The notes under the pieces were generated by a model. The model was given only the letters and a program-made list of their open reading frames with translations. It searched no databases and was not told the origin of the DNA. A stretch of DNA of 64,000 bases from NCBI GenBank assembly GCA_001839685.1, contig MLAK01000560.1, positions 162,534 through 226,533 on the forward strand, read 5' to 3'. Each line of letters begins with the position of its first letter. The stretch's first letter is position 1. The stretch comes from Tritrichomonas foetus (Eukaryota > Parabasalia > Tritrichomonadida > Tritrichomonadidae). Made by a program: the position numbers and the translations under genes. Shown piece by piece: positions 20,669-30,389 of this stretch.

Positions 20669-21124
20669 ATGAGAAATTTCGTTTACTATGATGGTGGAGA
20701 AATTAATATATTTGATTCAGATGATGAAGAATCGTATGAATGGGGCCTTCCACATCCGAGTATAATTGATGACGATTTAATTTCCAAACATATGCCCAAA
20801 TCCCAAGAATATAAGGATTTACAAACTTTATGCCAAACAAAAGAAAAAATTTTATCTGATTTCGAATTGATCAAGCAGAAGCTTGAACAAGCACAAAATT
20901 TATTCCCAGACCAAAATTGGATGATCAGAAAAACTGAGCAACTAAAACTGCTCAATACCAAACTCACAGAAGAAATTGAAAGAAATAAAATACTAAATAA
21001 GATTACATTTTCTAATGAAGCTAACGAAAAAGCCATCAAAAGACTAGAAAAAGAAATTTTGAATCTTGAAACCAAAATTTCATCATCACTTCCTGAATAC
21101 GCCAAAAAGCCTGATGATAAATAG
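20669..21124 (+). CDS. small coiled-coil protein, function unknown
   Basis: A 151-residue protein. The first 40 residues are acidic (FDSDDEESYEWG) and aromatic. The rest, about 45-140, is helical and coiled-coil-like (KEKILSDFELIKQKLEQA, then TEEIERNKILNK). I do not recognise a family. Its codon use matches neighbouring genes, it begins with a clear ATG, and its 3' end faces that of the next gene with a 206-base gap. I therefore believe it is real. It might be a subunit of a larger helical complex, but nothing in the sequence says which. Confidence 0.7.
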   Translation: MRNFVYYDGGEINIFDSDDEESYEWGLPHPSIIDDDLISKHMPKSQEYKDLQTLCQTKEKILSDFELIKQKLEQAQNLFPDQNWMIRKTEQLKLLNTKLTEEIERNKILNKITFSNEANEKAIKRLEKEILNLETKISSSLPEYAKKPDDK

Positions 21125-21330
21125 ATGTATCACCATGGCCTGGTGAGAAATTTTTATGTTTTATATGACTGATTCGTTTCTGCATTCTTGTGATTGTAAA
21201 TGTTTTTATTCAATACTTTTTAGTTTTTGTTTTACTTTTTGTTATAGGTATTGTTTTATTTTCATAAAATCAGTGACAAGAATAAAAATAAAATAGATTT
21301 CAGAATTCGATAAAATTACAATTTTTAAAA

Positions 21331-23862
21331 TTACATTTTTGGAGTCACAATTCTAAATTGTGCCATCATATCATCAATCAGCTTCCTGTACGGTTTTCCA
21401 ACTTCAGGCAAGTTCAAAACAGAAACTTTTGTTTTCTGATAAATTGCCAAAAATATTTGAACAAGTTCATACCTTGTACTTCCAATAGATTCTTTAAACA
21501 TCGTATATAAAAGTGGTAAATATTTTTCAGAACCTTCCAAAATCGAACTCGGACAATTCCAAATGCAGCGTGATAGCCCACAAATCACTTTTGGTTCAAT
21601 ATAATCTGCTTTTAAGAATAATAAAAGTCTAGGATCACCAAAATGAGTTGTACAAACCCTAACAAATTCTTCTTCATATTCAGAAACGATTCTTTGTGGT
21701 AATTGGGCAACAAACCGAATGAAAGTCTCAAATAATTTAATACAATTATCATGTGGATAATTTACAAGTGCTGCAGAAAGTTTAGGAACGTCACATTTTG
21801 CACCACGAGCCATTTCATCTTCTATTATCATTTTCAGTTCGCGTGGATCGTTTCCAACATCAACAATTCTATGTCCCATTGCTTTTTCGCTGATGTCAGA
21901 ATTATTTTGTGCCTTCTTTAAGAAAGGAATGATTCTTCTTCTTGTTTCAGGTTGTTGTCCACTTCCAAACTTTTGAACATTCTTCTTTTCTTTAATACAA
22001 ATTAATGTAAAAAGTTCAGAACTGTCATGATCAAAAGTTTGACGCTTTAGAAGCCTTGATAATATGTGAGAAACAATATTATAAGGTAAAACAATATCAT
22101 CTCTAGTTTCATAAGCCTTAAGGATGAATATTTCATAAGGTAATGGATGGGCATTCTTATCAACAATTTTAAGAGCTTTATCAATTAGTTCAGTTGGATC
22201 AGCTTCTAGGTACAAAACACTCAAAAATTGCTGGAATTGTGTATCCGCTTGCCAAATTTTGACAACCATTGAGTTCAAAGCAAATTGAACAATGGCGGAT
22301 AAATGAGACCTTAAGACTTCAGGATGATGTAAAATGATTTCAGACAAAATAGGAGGGATTAAAAATGTTACTTTTTTATGTGGTGGAACGGCTGTTGTTA
22401 AAACACATTCAACAATTTGTGAAGGAGACTCTTTGAATCGAGTACTCATAGCTAAAGATTCTTTCAACATTTCTAAAAATGAAACTCGTTCAAGCCAAGT
22501 TGCACTTGAAAGATCGCGTGGTCGAACTGGAAGAGAAACACGAGGCGGCGGAATAATTTTACCTAATGGGCGGTTATTTAATGTCTCCAGTTTGGCTTGC
22601 TTCTCGAGTCTTAAAAATTCTTCGTTGGCTTCATCTTCAGTATGATTAAATTCATTCGAAGAATTCTTATTTGTTGATCTTTTTGATTTTAATTTTTTCG
22701 GTTTTGATTTAATGAAATTAATTAATGGTTCGTTTTGTTTTGATTTCATTTGAGAACTTTGGTATTGGTAGTCATCATAATAATCATCATCATCGAAGTA
22801 TTGGTCATTTCTATCATATTGATTAGAATTTCTCAAAGAATTTTTAGACAATCGTTCTTTTGTCTCATAAATACTGCTGCGATTACTAATATTATTGTTA
22901 TTACTAATATTATTATTAGTATTGCTGCTATAATTATTAAAGTTATTTGATTTATTAGTAGCTTGTTTTTTTGCTTTCGCAATTGCTGAATAATTATTTT
23001 CAACATTGAAGTCAGTATTTTGTTGTTGTGCTTGTTCTTGCATAATCTTTCTTCTTTTTGCCATAGATGCATAACTTCTTGGTGATCCACTCAAAAGTTG
23101 ATTATTTAGAGATTTGTTTCTATTGTTGGAGGTGCTTAGCTCATCTGCTGCTCTCCTTCGTTTAGATGCATTTTTTCTTGCAAGAGAAGAGTTGTCTTTT
23201 TGAGCAATGGCAATTTGGCGGGCATCTGATGCAAATAAAGCAGGATCGGTGATATCATAAGCCGCCGTTGAAATCAGTTTTTCCATTGCTTCAAACGAAA
23301 TCCTTGTCACATTTATGGCAGCTCGAACTTGAGCGGGGTCGGCGTTGTCCAAAATTAATTTTGCGGCATTTTTAATTTGAGCCTTTGGATCGTCCAAAAG
23401 CTTGACGATTGGCGGGAGAGGGATTCTATCTGCGAATTCGATAAGAAGTTCGAGAATTTTGAGGCGAATTTCGGTCGATTTTCCATTCGATATAACTTCG
23501 TTGATATCCGGCCAAAAAACATCGGTTTCAGTAATCGTCATAATTTTTTTAAGGCAGCTGAGTGATAAATCGGCAATCTTTTTGTTGACAGATAAAACAG
23601 ATAATAATAAACCTGGAATTGCAACATCTGGACAAGAAATGATTTGGTCATATTCATCGAGAATTTGAGAAAGAAGGTTAAAGGAATGCGATCGTATTTT
23701 ATAGTGTGTGTGCGTGAGGAGAGGTACCAACGTATGATATAATCGATCAACGAACGAACCTTGTAAATCGTATTTTTGAAATAAATCTATCGCGGAAGAA
23801 AGGGCACGAAGAACATCTTGAATAACGTTGCTCGAGAGGTTCTCCAAGAGTTCTTTTTCCAT
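21331..23862 (-). CDS. HEAT/TOG-repeat protein, possibly CLASP-like
   Basis: An 843-residue protein with two helical repeat regions separated by a long disordered linker. The N-terminal region (about 1-215) shows HEAT-like helix pairs, such as LVPLLTHTHYKIRSHSFNLL and PPIVKLLDDPKAQIKNAA. These have the pattern seen in TOG and ARM repeats. Residues of about 230-410 are low complexity, rich in Asn, Ser, Lys and Arg, and contain a KSKPKKLKSKR stretch. The C-terminal region (about 430-843) is again alpha-helical. TOG-like repeats around a basic Ser-rich linker suggest a microtubule plus-end protein such as CLASP, but this rests on architecture alone. Other HEAT scaffolds, such as condensin or importin relatives, are alternatives. 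Confidence 0.75.
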   Translation of the reverse strand: MEKELLENLSSNVIQDVLRALSSAIDLFQKYDLQGSFVDRLYHTLVPLLTHTHYKIRSHSFNLLSQILDEYDQIISCPDVAIPGLLLSVLSVNKKIADLSLSCLKKIMTITETDVFWPDINEVISNGKSTEIRLKILELLIEFADRIPLPPIVKLLDDPKAQIKNAAKLILDNADPAQVRAAINVTRISFEAMEKLISTAAYDITDPALFASDARQIAIAQKDNSSLARKNASKRRRAADELSTSNNRNKSLNNQLLSGSPRSYASMAKRRKIMQEQAQQQNTDFNVENNYSAIAKAKKQATNKSNNFNNYSSNTNNNISNNNNISNRSSIYETKERLSKNSLRNSNQYDRNDQYFDDDDYYDDYQYQSSQMKSKQNEPLINFIKSKPKKLKSKRSTNKNSSNEFNHTEDEANEEFLRLEKQAKLETLNNRPLGKIIPPPRVSLPVRPRDLSSATWLERVSFLEMLKESLAMSTRFKESPSQIVECVLTTAVPPHKKVTFLIPPILSEIILHHPEVLRSHLSAIVQFALNSMVVKIWQADTQFQQFLSVLYLEADPTELIDKALKIVDKNAHPLPYEIFILKAYETRDDIVLPYNIVSHILSRLLKRQTFDHDSSELFTLICIKEKKNVQKFGSGQQPETRRRIIPFLKKAQNNSDISEKAMGHRIVDVGNDPRELKMIIEDEMARGAKCDVPKLSAALVNYPHDNCIKLFETFIRFVAQLPQRIVSEYEEEFVRVCTTHFGDPRLLLFLKADYIEPKVICGLSRCIWNCPSSILEGSEKYLPLLYTMFKESIGSTRYELVQIFLAIYQKTKVSVLNLPEVGKPYRKLIDDMMAQFRIVTPKM

Positions 23863-24248
23863 TTGACCGTTTAATATAAGTAAGATTCAAAATTGTTGGA
23901 CTTTTTTGTAAAGAATAGAAAAGAATTTGATTTGAATCAACAGATTTGAATCAATCATTTTGATGCGAAATGCTCAAATAAAAGGAATTCAAAAGTGACA
24001 TTTCTGGACTGACATATCATGTCGATTTCACGAATCAAATGAGTGCTTTATTACTTTTTCTTCTCTCTAATTTGGAAAAATGAATGAAAGCAGTGAATCT
24101 ATTGAATTTCGAATTTCTTCATGCTTTACACTGCTGCTTATACTATCTACGTAAAATATAACAACATCAGATATATATAAAACAAATGTATTAATGAAAT
24201 CATCAAAAGTGAAGAAAAACATGGAAATGATAAAGTAAGGAAGGAAGA
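23863..24248. other. shared upstream region of divergent genes
   Basis: A 386-base AT-rich spacer between the divergently transcribed HEAT-repeat gene and the LRR gene. No convincing initiator is seen on either side. Confidence 0.5.
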
Positions 24249-25370
24249 ATGAAATGTGAACTAAAAATCGAAATGTTATATAAAAAATCTAGTATGAGCG
24301 GAAATCTATATAACAACAGAAAGAAGCAATATAAACCAAAAAACAATAATAATTATAATAACGATTCACAAAACCAATACGAAAATCAACAACAACAACA
24401 AATCCCAGTCGAGCAAAGTTTTGATCTATTTATAACAAATTTCTCACTAAATAAGTCCCAAGATGCAATTTTAAGTGGACTGTCATCATTAGTTTTAAGA
24501 ACATTTTATGCAATGCCAACATTTTCAAACCCAACTCCTATCGCAGGCGGCATAAAAATCACCGTGAAAAATTATCTTCAATTTGATGCTCTTCTTCAAT
24601 TGAATGGCGCACTTGTTTATAATTACCCAATTTGGATTATCAAATTTCCATCAATGGCTTTGAATGATTTGATGGGATTATTATTGCCAATCTTTTTAAC
24701 ATCCACATATGAAGGCTTTGTTGATTTAAGTAATTTTGCTACAAAAATTGCCACCGCTGGTGGTGATTCATCTATTGTTAATTTCAATAATCGTGATTTT
24801 GTTGAATTTTTACTTTTCAGACTTGGCGCAGAATCTTACGATAACCGTTTTTGGGTTTCTTCAATTATTTTAAGTAATAATAATATTCGAGCAATCTCCT
24901 GTTGGTCACCTTTTCTTCATTTTTTACCAAATTTGAGATGCATTGTTTTAAATAATAATCCGCTCGAAGAAAATCCACAACTTCCTGACTTTCCTCACAT
25001 TGTTATTGAATATAATGGACCTGTCACACAAATGAACAATCAAAATCAGCAAAACTATCAGAATCAACAAAACTATCAAAATCAACAAAACTATCAAAAT
25101 CAACAAAACTATCAAAATCAACAAAACTATCAAAATCAACAAAACTATCAAAATCAGCAAAACTATCAAAATCAGCAAAACTATGATAATTATGATAATC
25201 AAAATTATTCACAGAATAACCAAAATTATTCAGATAATTTCAATCAAGGTGGCATTCCAATGCCAACTGGATTTGGGCCAAATCAGACAAATATTCCAAT
25301 GAGTGACTATCCAACAATTTCTGATCTCAATAATATTGATATACCAACGGTTGAACCCACTTTTGAATAG
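24249..25370 (+). CDS. NXF/Mex67-like RNA export factor with QN-rich tail (tentative)
   Basis: A protein of 373 residues, or 358 if translation starts at the second plausible ATG (24294, MSGNLYNN), which I slightly favour. An Asn/Lys/Gln-rich basic head precedes an RRM-like region (FDLFITNFSLNKSQDA onward). A leucine-rich-repeat segment follows, with SSIILSNNNIRAI and LPNLRCIVLNNNPLEE. An RRM-like fold followed by LRRs is the core of NXF1/TAP/Mex67 mRNA export receptors. The NTF2-like and UBA domains of full NXF proteins are absent. Instead the protein ends in a prion-like tail with eight QNQQNY repeats. It may be a reduced export factor or another LRR RNA-binding protein. Confidence 0.6.
   Translation: MKCELKIEMLYKKSSMSGNLYNNRKKQYKPKNNNNYNNDSQNQYENQQQQQIPVEQSFDLFITNFSLNKSQDAILSGLSSLVLRTFYAMPTFSNPTPIAGGIKITVKNYLQFDALLQLNGALVYNYPIWIIKFPSMALNDLMGLLLPIFLTSTYEGFVDLSNFATKIATAGGDSSIVNFNNRDFVEFLLFRLGAESYDNRFWVSSIILSNNNIRAISCWSPFLHFLPNLRCIVLNNNPLEENPQLPDFPHIVIEYNGPVTQMNNQNQQNYQNQQNYQNQQNYQNQQNYQNQQNYQNQQNYQNQQNYQNQQNYDNYDNQNYSQNNQNYSDNFNQGGIPMPTGFGPNQTNIPMSDYPTISDLNNIDIPTVEPTFE
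25041..25184 (+). repeat. eight 18-bp tandem repeats encoding QNQQNY
   Basis: Eight head-to-tail copies of an 18-base unit (CAAAATCAACAAAACTAT and close variants) in frame in the LRR gene. The units are nearly identical, so recent slippage expansion is likely. Confidence 0.95.
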
Positions 25371-25820
25371 TAACAATGTTTTTTATTTTTATTTCTTTTA
25401 TCTTTTTTATTTGATTTTTAAAGTTGTAATAAAAATAATATATCTTTTCATTTTTCCCCTCTTTATTTATGTTTGACTTAGACATTTTGTTATTCAACTG
25501 ATTCTAGAAAAGTTTTAACACTTGTGATGGATCAGAATTTCTAAAGAGAAAATAGCTTCAGTAGCTGTATCTCAAAGTGGCCTGTTTCCTGGATAAGCTT
25601 TGCTCATTGAAGAATCTAATCATCCTTCAAATCTTCATAAATAGAAAAAATCACTCACTTTTTTGAAAGGATTGACATTTTATTCGTGAAAATGTGAAAT
25701 GGAACAATCAATCACTTTACCCATCAACCCTTTGCTAAAAATTTTAATATACTTACCAATAAAATGTTAATTACAATTTAAAATATTTTTTGATATACTT
25801 TAGATAAAATATATAAATTA
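25371..25820. other. intergenic, mariner target region
   Basis: AT-rich 3' flank of the LRR gene, ending at the TA into which the mariner element inserted. Nothing else is seen. Confidence 0.5.
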
Positions 25821-25822
25821 TA

Positions 25823-27108
25823 GGGTGTCCGGTAATGTGATGTCACTAAGTATAATAAAGTCATTTCTAATAAGTCATTTTTTATTGATAAGTATTTCAA
25901 AATATGTAGTCTCCATTGGCATCAATAACTTTTTTCAGTCTATTTTGCCATTCTGCAAAAACTGAAAACAAAGTTTCCGATGGAATTTCATTGAAAATTT
26001 GGACTATTGTTTGAATCAAATGGCTTGGTGATTCAAAAACAATTCCTTTAACTTTTTCTTTAATAGTTCCAAATAAAAAAAAGTCGCTAGGCGCCAAATC
26101 AGGTGAATATGCCGGATGTGGAACTGATTCTAGTGAGTTTTCATTTATATATTTTTTGACAATTTTTGCCACATGAGGCTTTGCATTGTCATAATGAACA
26201 AATAATTTTTTATAATTATTCGAGTTTTTAAACTCAACAATTTTTGACATAATGGCTGTAATATAATATGCAGCATTAAACTTTTCATTTGGCGGCAAAA
26301 CATCAATATGAATTATCCCATGAGGGTTCCAAAATACAGTCACCATAAATTTAGTGATCTGAAACCCTGGATTTTGAATAGTTGGGATTACTGAGTTTTC
26401 AGGAATCCATTGTGTATTGAAATCAGTCTTGGAATAAAACCAAGACTCATCTCCTGTTATTAAAAAGGTGAAATTAGTTTTTTGTTCTGCATTCAAAATT
26501 TTAAGAAGTTTTTTTGCCAATAAAACTCTATTGGCCTTTTGATTTTCTGTTAGAATATGTGGCACCCATCGAAGATGCACATGTTTATACATTAATTTTG
26601 ATGTTAAACGATCATAAATTGTCGATTTTGGTTCACCTAAAACATTAGCAATATATCGACACGATGAATGTGGAAATTCGGTTAAAACATCTAAAATTTT
26701 CCAGTCAAGAATATCATAACTTTGGCACTTTTTCTCTTTTTTCACAGGCTGTGTGTTTTGACTTCTGTTCAGTTCTGCCATGAATCGGTAGATTTGTCTT
26801 TGAGACAAACATTTTTCTTTCAAGACACTCTTCATTTCTTCATATATTTCTTTGCCCCTTTTTCCTTCAAGCTGCAGAAAAGTTATGATTGAATGTTGAT
26901 CAATCATTTTTTAATAAACGTGCATCGTGTACGTTTATAAACTATTCTTTTTTTTTATGAAAAAGATTCTTTATCTCTATTTTCAGTCAAGAGAAAAAAA
27001 AATTGTTTTCAAAATTTTTATGTTAACATTGCATAGTTTATTATTTATAAATATAATGTATTGATTTCACTTCTAATGTGGGTAGTGACATCACGCCTCC
27101 GGACACCC
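25823..27108 (-). mobile_element. intact mariner transposon (Tvmar-like)
   Basis: A 1286-bp element flanked on both sides by TA (25821-25822 and 27109-27110), the target-site duplication made by Tc1/mariner elements. The terminal inverted repeats begin GGGTGTCCGG at each end. After a few differing bases they continue with GTGATGTCACTA. Between them lies a single full-length transposase gene on the minus strand. The element sits in the gap between two convergent genes and disrupts neither. Trichomonas vaginalis carries many copies of a related mariner (Tvmar1). Confidence 0.96.
25897..26907 (-). CDS. mariner transposase, DD34D
   Basis: A 336-residue transposase that should bind the terminal inverted repeats and cut and paste the element. 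An N-terminal helix-turn-helix region (about 1-110) with LEGKRGKEIY and GEPKSTIYDRL precedes the linker motif WVPHILTENQK (114-124), a mariner hallmark. The catalytic triad is D153 in TGDESWFY, D240 in VHYDNAKPH and D275 in SDFFLFG. There are 34 residues between the last two, i.e. DD34D. The YSPDLAPSD motif is also intact. No stops or frameshifts are present and the length is normal, so the enzyme is potentially active. A basic stretch, KKEKK, at 56-60 might act as a nuclear signal. Confidence 0.97.
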   Translation of the reverse strand: MIDQHSIITFLQLEGKRGKEIYEEMKSVLKEKCLSQRQIYRFMAELNRSQNTQPVKKEKKCQSYDILDWKILDVLTEFPHSSCRYIANVLGEPKSTIYDRLTSKLMYKHVHLRWVPHILTENQKANRVLLAKKLLKILNAEQKTNFTFLITGDESWFYSKTDFNTQWIPENSVIPTIQNPGFQITKFMVTVFWNPHGIIHIDVLPPNEKFNAAYYITAIMSKIVEFKNSNNYKKLFVHYDNAKPHVAKIVKKYINENSLESVPHPAYSPDLAPSDFFLFGTIKEKVKGIVFESPSHLIQTIVQIFNEIPSETLFSVFAEWQNRLKKVIDANGDYIF

Positions 27109-27225
27109 TATATATTACCTTGTTATCCTAATTAATTCTTAAATTAAATGAAATGGATTCGTAAAAATGAAATCAGATAGAAAATGATCTAAGAGTATCT
27201 AAATGAGTACATAACAAACATTTAT

Positions 27226-29151
27226 TTATATATTTAGCTGTAGTTTCACTTCATTTATCTTTTCAGCTAATTTATTTCTCCGCGTTTGAAGCAAATCTGT
27301 ATATTTCCTCCTTTTCAAAATGAGATCATCCTCATATTGCTTCTTTAGAATATCAGCGACACCATAAACAGAACTTTCAACATTGGCAAGTTGGGAATCA
27401 AGTTGATTTATCATCAATTCTGGATGATTACATTCAAAAACATCATGATTCAAAAATTCTTTAAATGATTGATAATCATTTTCATATTGTTTTGAAATTT
27501 CAAGTGCTTGTTCCCACATTTGTAAGGCATCTTTTAATCTGGCTCCTTCTTCTGGATTCTCTGAATATTTCAATACTAGTCCTAGTTTCTGTTGAATTGA
27601 AAATCCTAACTCATCCCAAACTTTGCTTAATTTTGCATGTGTATTTGCTGCATTTTCATCTGATTGTTGATCAGTTGGAAGACTAAACTTCTGAACATAT
27701 GCAATAATATCTATCTGTCTTTGTGCACCATCATAACTTAAAGTTGAAAAGTCGGCCATTGGTAACGGCATTGGAGCAATAGAAGTATTTTTATTAGAGT
27801 TTTTATTTGGCCGGGCCGTTGTATGAGACGATTTTACATCGGCAGTATTCCAGATATCATTCATTAAATTAACACCTTCATTATCAACAATAGTTGCATT
27901 TGGATCTTTCGATTCATATTCGAACGGTTGTGGAATTGTTGATGAGTCAAGTGGTTGTTTATCATAAGAAAGAGAGTCAACAATATCTTGCATTTCTCCA
28001 AGAGTGTTGTAAAATTTTCCTGGACGGTTTTTACAAAGTGGATCATTATACTGCCAAAATTGTGCAATTATTTCACTACGTGTCATAACAGGTGGTCTGC
28101 TTCGTTTTGATGTCAATGATGCATCATGTTTAGTACGAGTGAATGGTTTGGTGATAATGTTTGGAGTATTTCTGATTTTCTTTTTTTCTGTTTCGCGTGG
28201 TGTATCTGAGCTTGCTGGTCGTTGATGTTCCATGATTGTGTCTTGCACATCGATTTGATTTTTGATTTGGGTTGGCAAAAACGACAATAAATGTCTTAAT
28301 TCCTTCTTTTGTTTAGTGAAAGCTTCATTTGTTGCGTCATTAAGATTATATCGATAACAAGCAGGTAAATTTGTAGCACTTTCAGCAACTTGAGCTAAAA
28401 TTCTTTGATCAACTTCTTGTTGTTTAATTTTTTGTTGTGCTGTTAAAACAGGGCTTGCTTCTTTCTTTTCGGGTGCTGGTAAAATTGAAGCAAACTCAGT
28501 TTTTAATTCATTTGATAATTTTGAAATATCCAATCTTTTTGCATGAATCAATTGAGTTATAATTTTGACTCTCGATTCTTTTGTTTTTGTAACAAAATGT
28601 GTCATTGCCTGCCTTTGTTCTTTTATTGACTTTTTCTTAACTTCCAAGAATCCATTATGTTTCATCACACGAACAAGAGTTGCAACAGATTCAATAAATG
28701 ATGTTATTGCTTGAGCTTGAAATAATGGTGCAATATATGGTAATGATTGTATTGAATTCAAGGCTTTTACAACAGTTTTGGATTCGAACCAGAATTTTTG
28801 ATAGCTTTCCGCTTCGAACAATTTGCTCAGCATAATTGAAGGGTCTGTCTCTATTTGTTTCGCTTTTTCTTTCACTGTTTGGCGCAAAAGTCGAGTTCGA
28901 AATAATGGATTCGATACTAAAGACATATCTGTATCGTTCACAAAGCCTTTTTTCTTTTCGTGCGTTAAATAATCTTCTGCATTCTGAATGGCATCCGTTG
29001 TAGATGGAACTGGCTTCACGTCAACTTCAACGCCTAGCGTTTTTGGAGGACCATACATGACGGTCATGAAATCTTGAGATCGCGGACTCAATTTGGGTTT
29101 AACGTCGAGATAATTGTCAAAATCGAGGAGAGCTGCATATCTTTCGTCCAT
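27226..29151 (-). CDS. uncharacterised protein with helical C-terminus
   Basis: A 641-residue protein with no family I can name securely. The N-terminal 200 residues are mixed. Helical stretches occur around 95-300, including QQKIKQQEVDQRIL. A Ser/Thr/Lys-rich disordered region lies near 305-350. The C-terminal 150 residues (from about KVWDELGFSIQQKLGLVLKY) are helical with repeated Trp and Tyr positions and end in coiled coil (LKRRKYTDLLQTRRNKLAEK). The spacing of WDELG, a Lys-rich helix, then ALQMWEQALEI recalls metazoan sperm and cilium coiled-coil proteins such as CCDC87. That would suit a flagellated cell, but the resemblance is weak. Codon use and length make it a real gene. Confidence 0.8.
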   Translation of the reverse strand: MDERYAALLDFDNYLDVKPKLSPRSQDFMTVMYGPPKTLGVEVDVKPVPSTTDAIQNAEDYLTHEKKKGFVNDTDMSLVSNPLFRTRLLRQTVKEKAKQIETDPSIMLSKLFEAESYQKFWFESKTVVKALNSIQSLPYIAPLFQAQAITSFIESVATLVRVMKHNGFLEVKKKSIKEQRQAMTHFVTKTKESRVKIITQLIHAKRLDISKLSNELKTEFASILPAPEKKEASPVLTAQQKIKQQEVDQRILAQVAESATNLPACYRYNLNDATNEAFTKQKKELRHLLSFLPTQIKNQIDVQDTIMEHQRPASSDTPRETEKKKIRNTPNIITKPFTRTKHDASLTSKRSRPPVMTRSEIIAQFWQYNDPLCKNRPGKFYNTLGEMQDIVDSLSYDKQPLDSSTIPQPFEYESKDPNATIVDNEGVNLMNDIWNTADVKSSHTTARPNKNSNKNTSIAPMPLPMADFSTLSYDGAQRQIDIIAYVQKFSLPTDQQSDENAANTHAKLSKVWDELGFSIQQKLGLVLKYSENPEEGARLKDALQMWEQALEISKQYENDYQSFKEFLNHDVFECNHPELMINQLDSQLANVESSVYGVADILKKQYEDDLILKRRKYTDLLQTRRNKLAEKINEVKLQLNI

Positions 29152-29590
29152 GAATTTGTTAAAAATATTTTTGCAAAAATTGCGTCAAATGGAAAATCTG
29201 GAATTGAATGGTGTTTTTCAAATAAAGACCAAATAATATTAGAAAATTCAGAAACCCAAAGATAAATTCCAGAAATTTTGAAAGGTTTTATTCGATTTTT
29301 CCATTGAAAATTTTGTACGTTATTTGAAGTTAATGACCAAATAGAATTTCAATTTTTGCCACCTTCTGACGTTATAAAAGAGCTTATTCGAAGCATTTTG
29401 TCTACTGGAAATCACTTGATGATTCCCTCAATAAGTTTTTATTGCTTTTTCAGGGTCAAGTATGCTATTTTTTGAACCAATTTGTGATTTGAATTGAGAT
29501 GGATGTTTGTATGTGAAGTGACTATTTAATTATAGAAAAGGTTTAAATACGATTTACGTTTAAAAATTACTAAATAATAAAATCTGGAGG
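29152..29590. other. shared upstream region of divergent genes
   Basis: A 439-base AT-rich spacer between divergent genes. No clear initiator or other feature is identified. Confidence 0.5.
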
Positions 29591-30004
29591 ATGAATCGCC
29601 CAACACAAGTCGCAATGCCTTTTTCAACAAAACTTATCGAGCAGCATCTCAGAGAAATGGAACGATCTATTTTGGATTGTGAAGAAGATGAAGACGACCA
29701 AATTTTTGATGAAGTCGAGCCAAAGTTAAACTTAAATCCAAAGAAACAAATTTGTCGCGACCTCCCACCAATTGAAGTTAAGGCCCCACCTCCAGTTCAG
29801 CCAATCAAGCGAAAACCATTTAATTTAAAGAAAAAGAAAACCACACCAAAAATTGTCGATATCGAATTCCAATACGACTTTGTTCCTGTTAGACTTGAAG
29901 CTCCACCATACGAAATTCCAACTGACTACGGGTATGATTACATGACAGAACAACTTCTCGATCTTGCTTATCAATTCTCAAGGCTAACAATCCCAGAGAT
30001 ATGA
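29591..30004 (+). CDS. small proline/acid-rich protein, function unknown
   Basis: A 137-residue protein. It has a helical N-terminus (STKLIEQHLREMERSI), an acidic run (DCEEDEDDQIFDE), a Pro-rich stretch (EVKAPPPVQPIKRKPF), a basic cluster (KKKKTTPK) and a Tyr-rich C-terminal segment. No known domain is visible. The start is the first ATG, preceded by a purine-rich GGAGG that is probably coincidental in a eukaryote. The codon pattern resembles neighbouring genes and the frame is open throughout, so it is likely expressed. Short linear motifs rather than a fold seem to dominate, as in adaptor or scaffold proteins; the role is unknown. Confidence 0.65.
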   Translation: MNRPTQVAMPFSTKLIEQHLREMERSILDCEEDEDDQIFDEVEPKLNLNPKKQICRDLPPIEVKAPPPVQPIKRKPFNLKKKKTTPKIVDIEFQYDFVPVRLEAPPYEIPTDYGYDYMTEQLLDLAYQFSRLTIPEI

Positions 30005-30389
30005 TTTTTTATGTGATATTATTTTTGATTAATAAAATATATAATTTATGATTCAGGTCATTTTTTAATATCATCAAATTCCATTTTTTATTTTAGAATC
30101 ATCAAATTTTTGTTTTATTCATTAATACTCATATTCTACTAAGAAAAGAAAATGCAGTTATTGCACTCTTAGCGAATTTGCAAGACTAAATGACTTCATT
30201 TTGTTAGTATTGAAATGAGTGATTCAACGATGATTTTTCTCACAAATTGTTGATTGAATTTTGTTTCATTTTGAATGTTTTATTTAATTGTGTGATTTAG
30301 ATATCAATTTTTACGATCATGAAAATTTGTTACCTTGATTGAATTTTGAAAAGTTTATTATTTTATGGAAATAATAATTTCGAGAAACC
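30005..30389. other. intergenic, no gene seen
   Basis: AT-rich spacer in front of the VPS13 gene with no identifiable feature. Confidence 0.5.

Noticed and set aside
24948..25212. ORFs on - made of repeated LLILIV and DFDSFVD units
   Set aside because: Antisense shadows of the QNQQNY tandem repeat.
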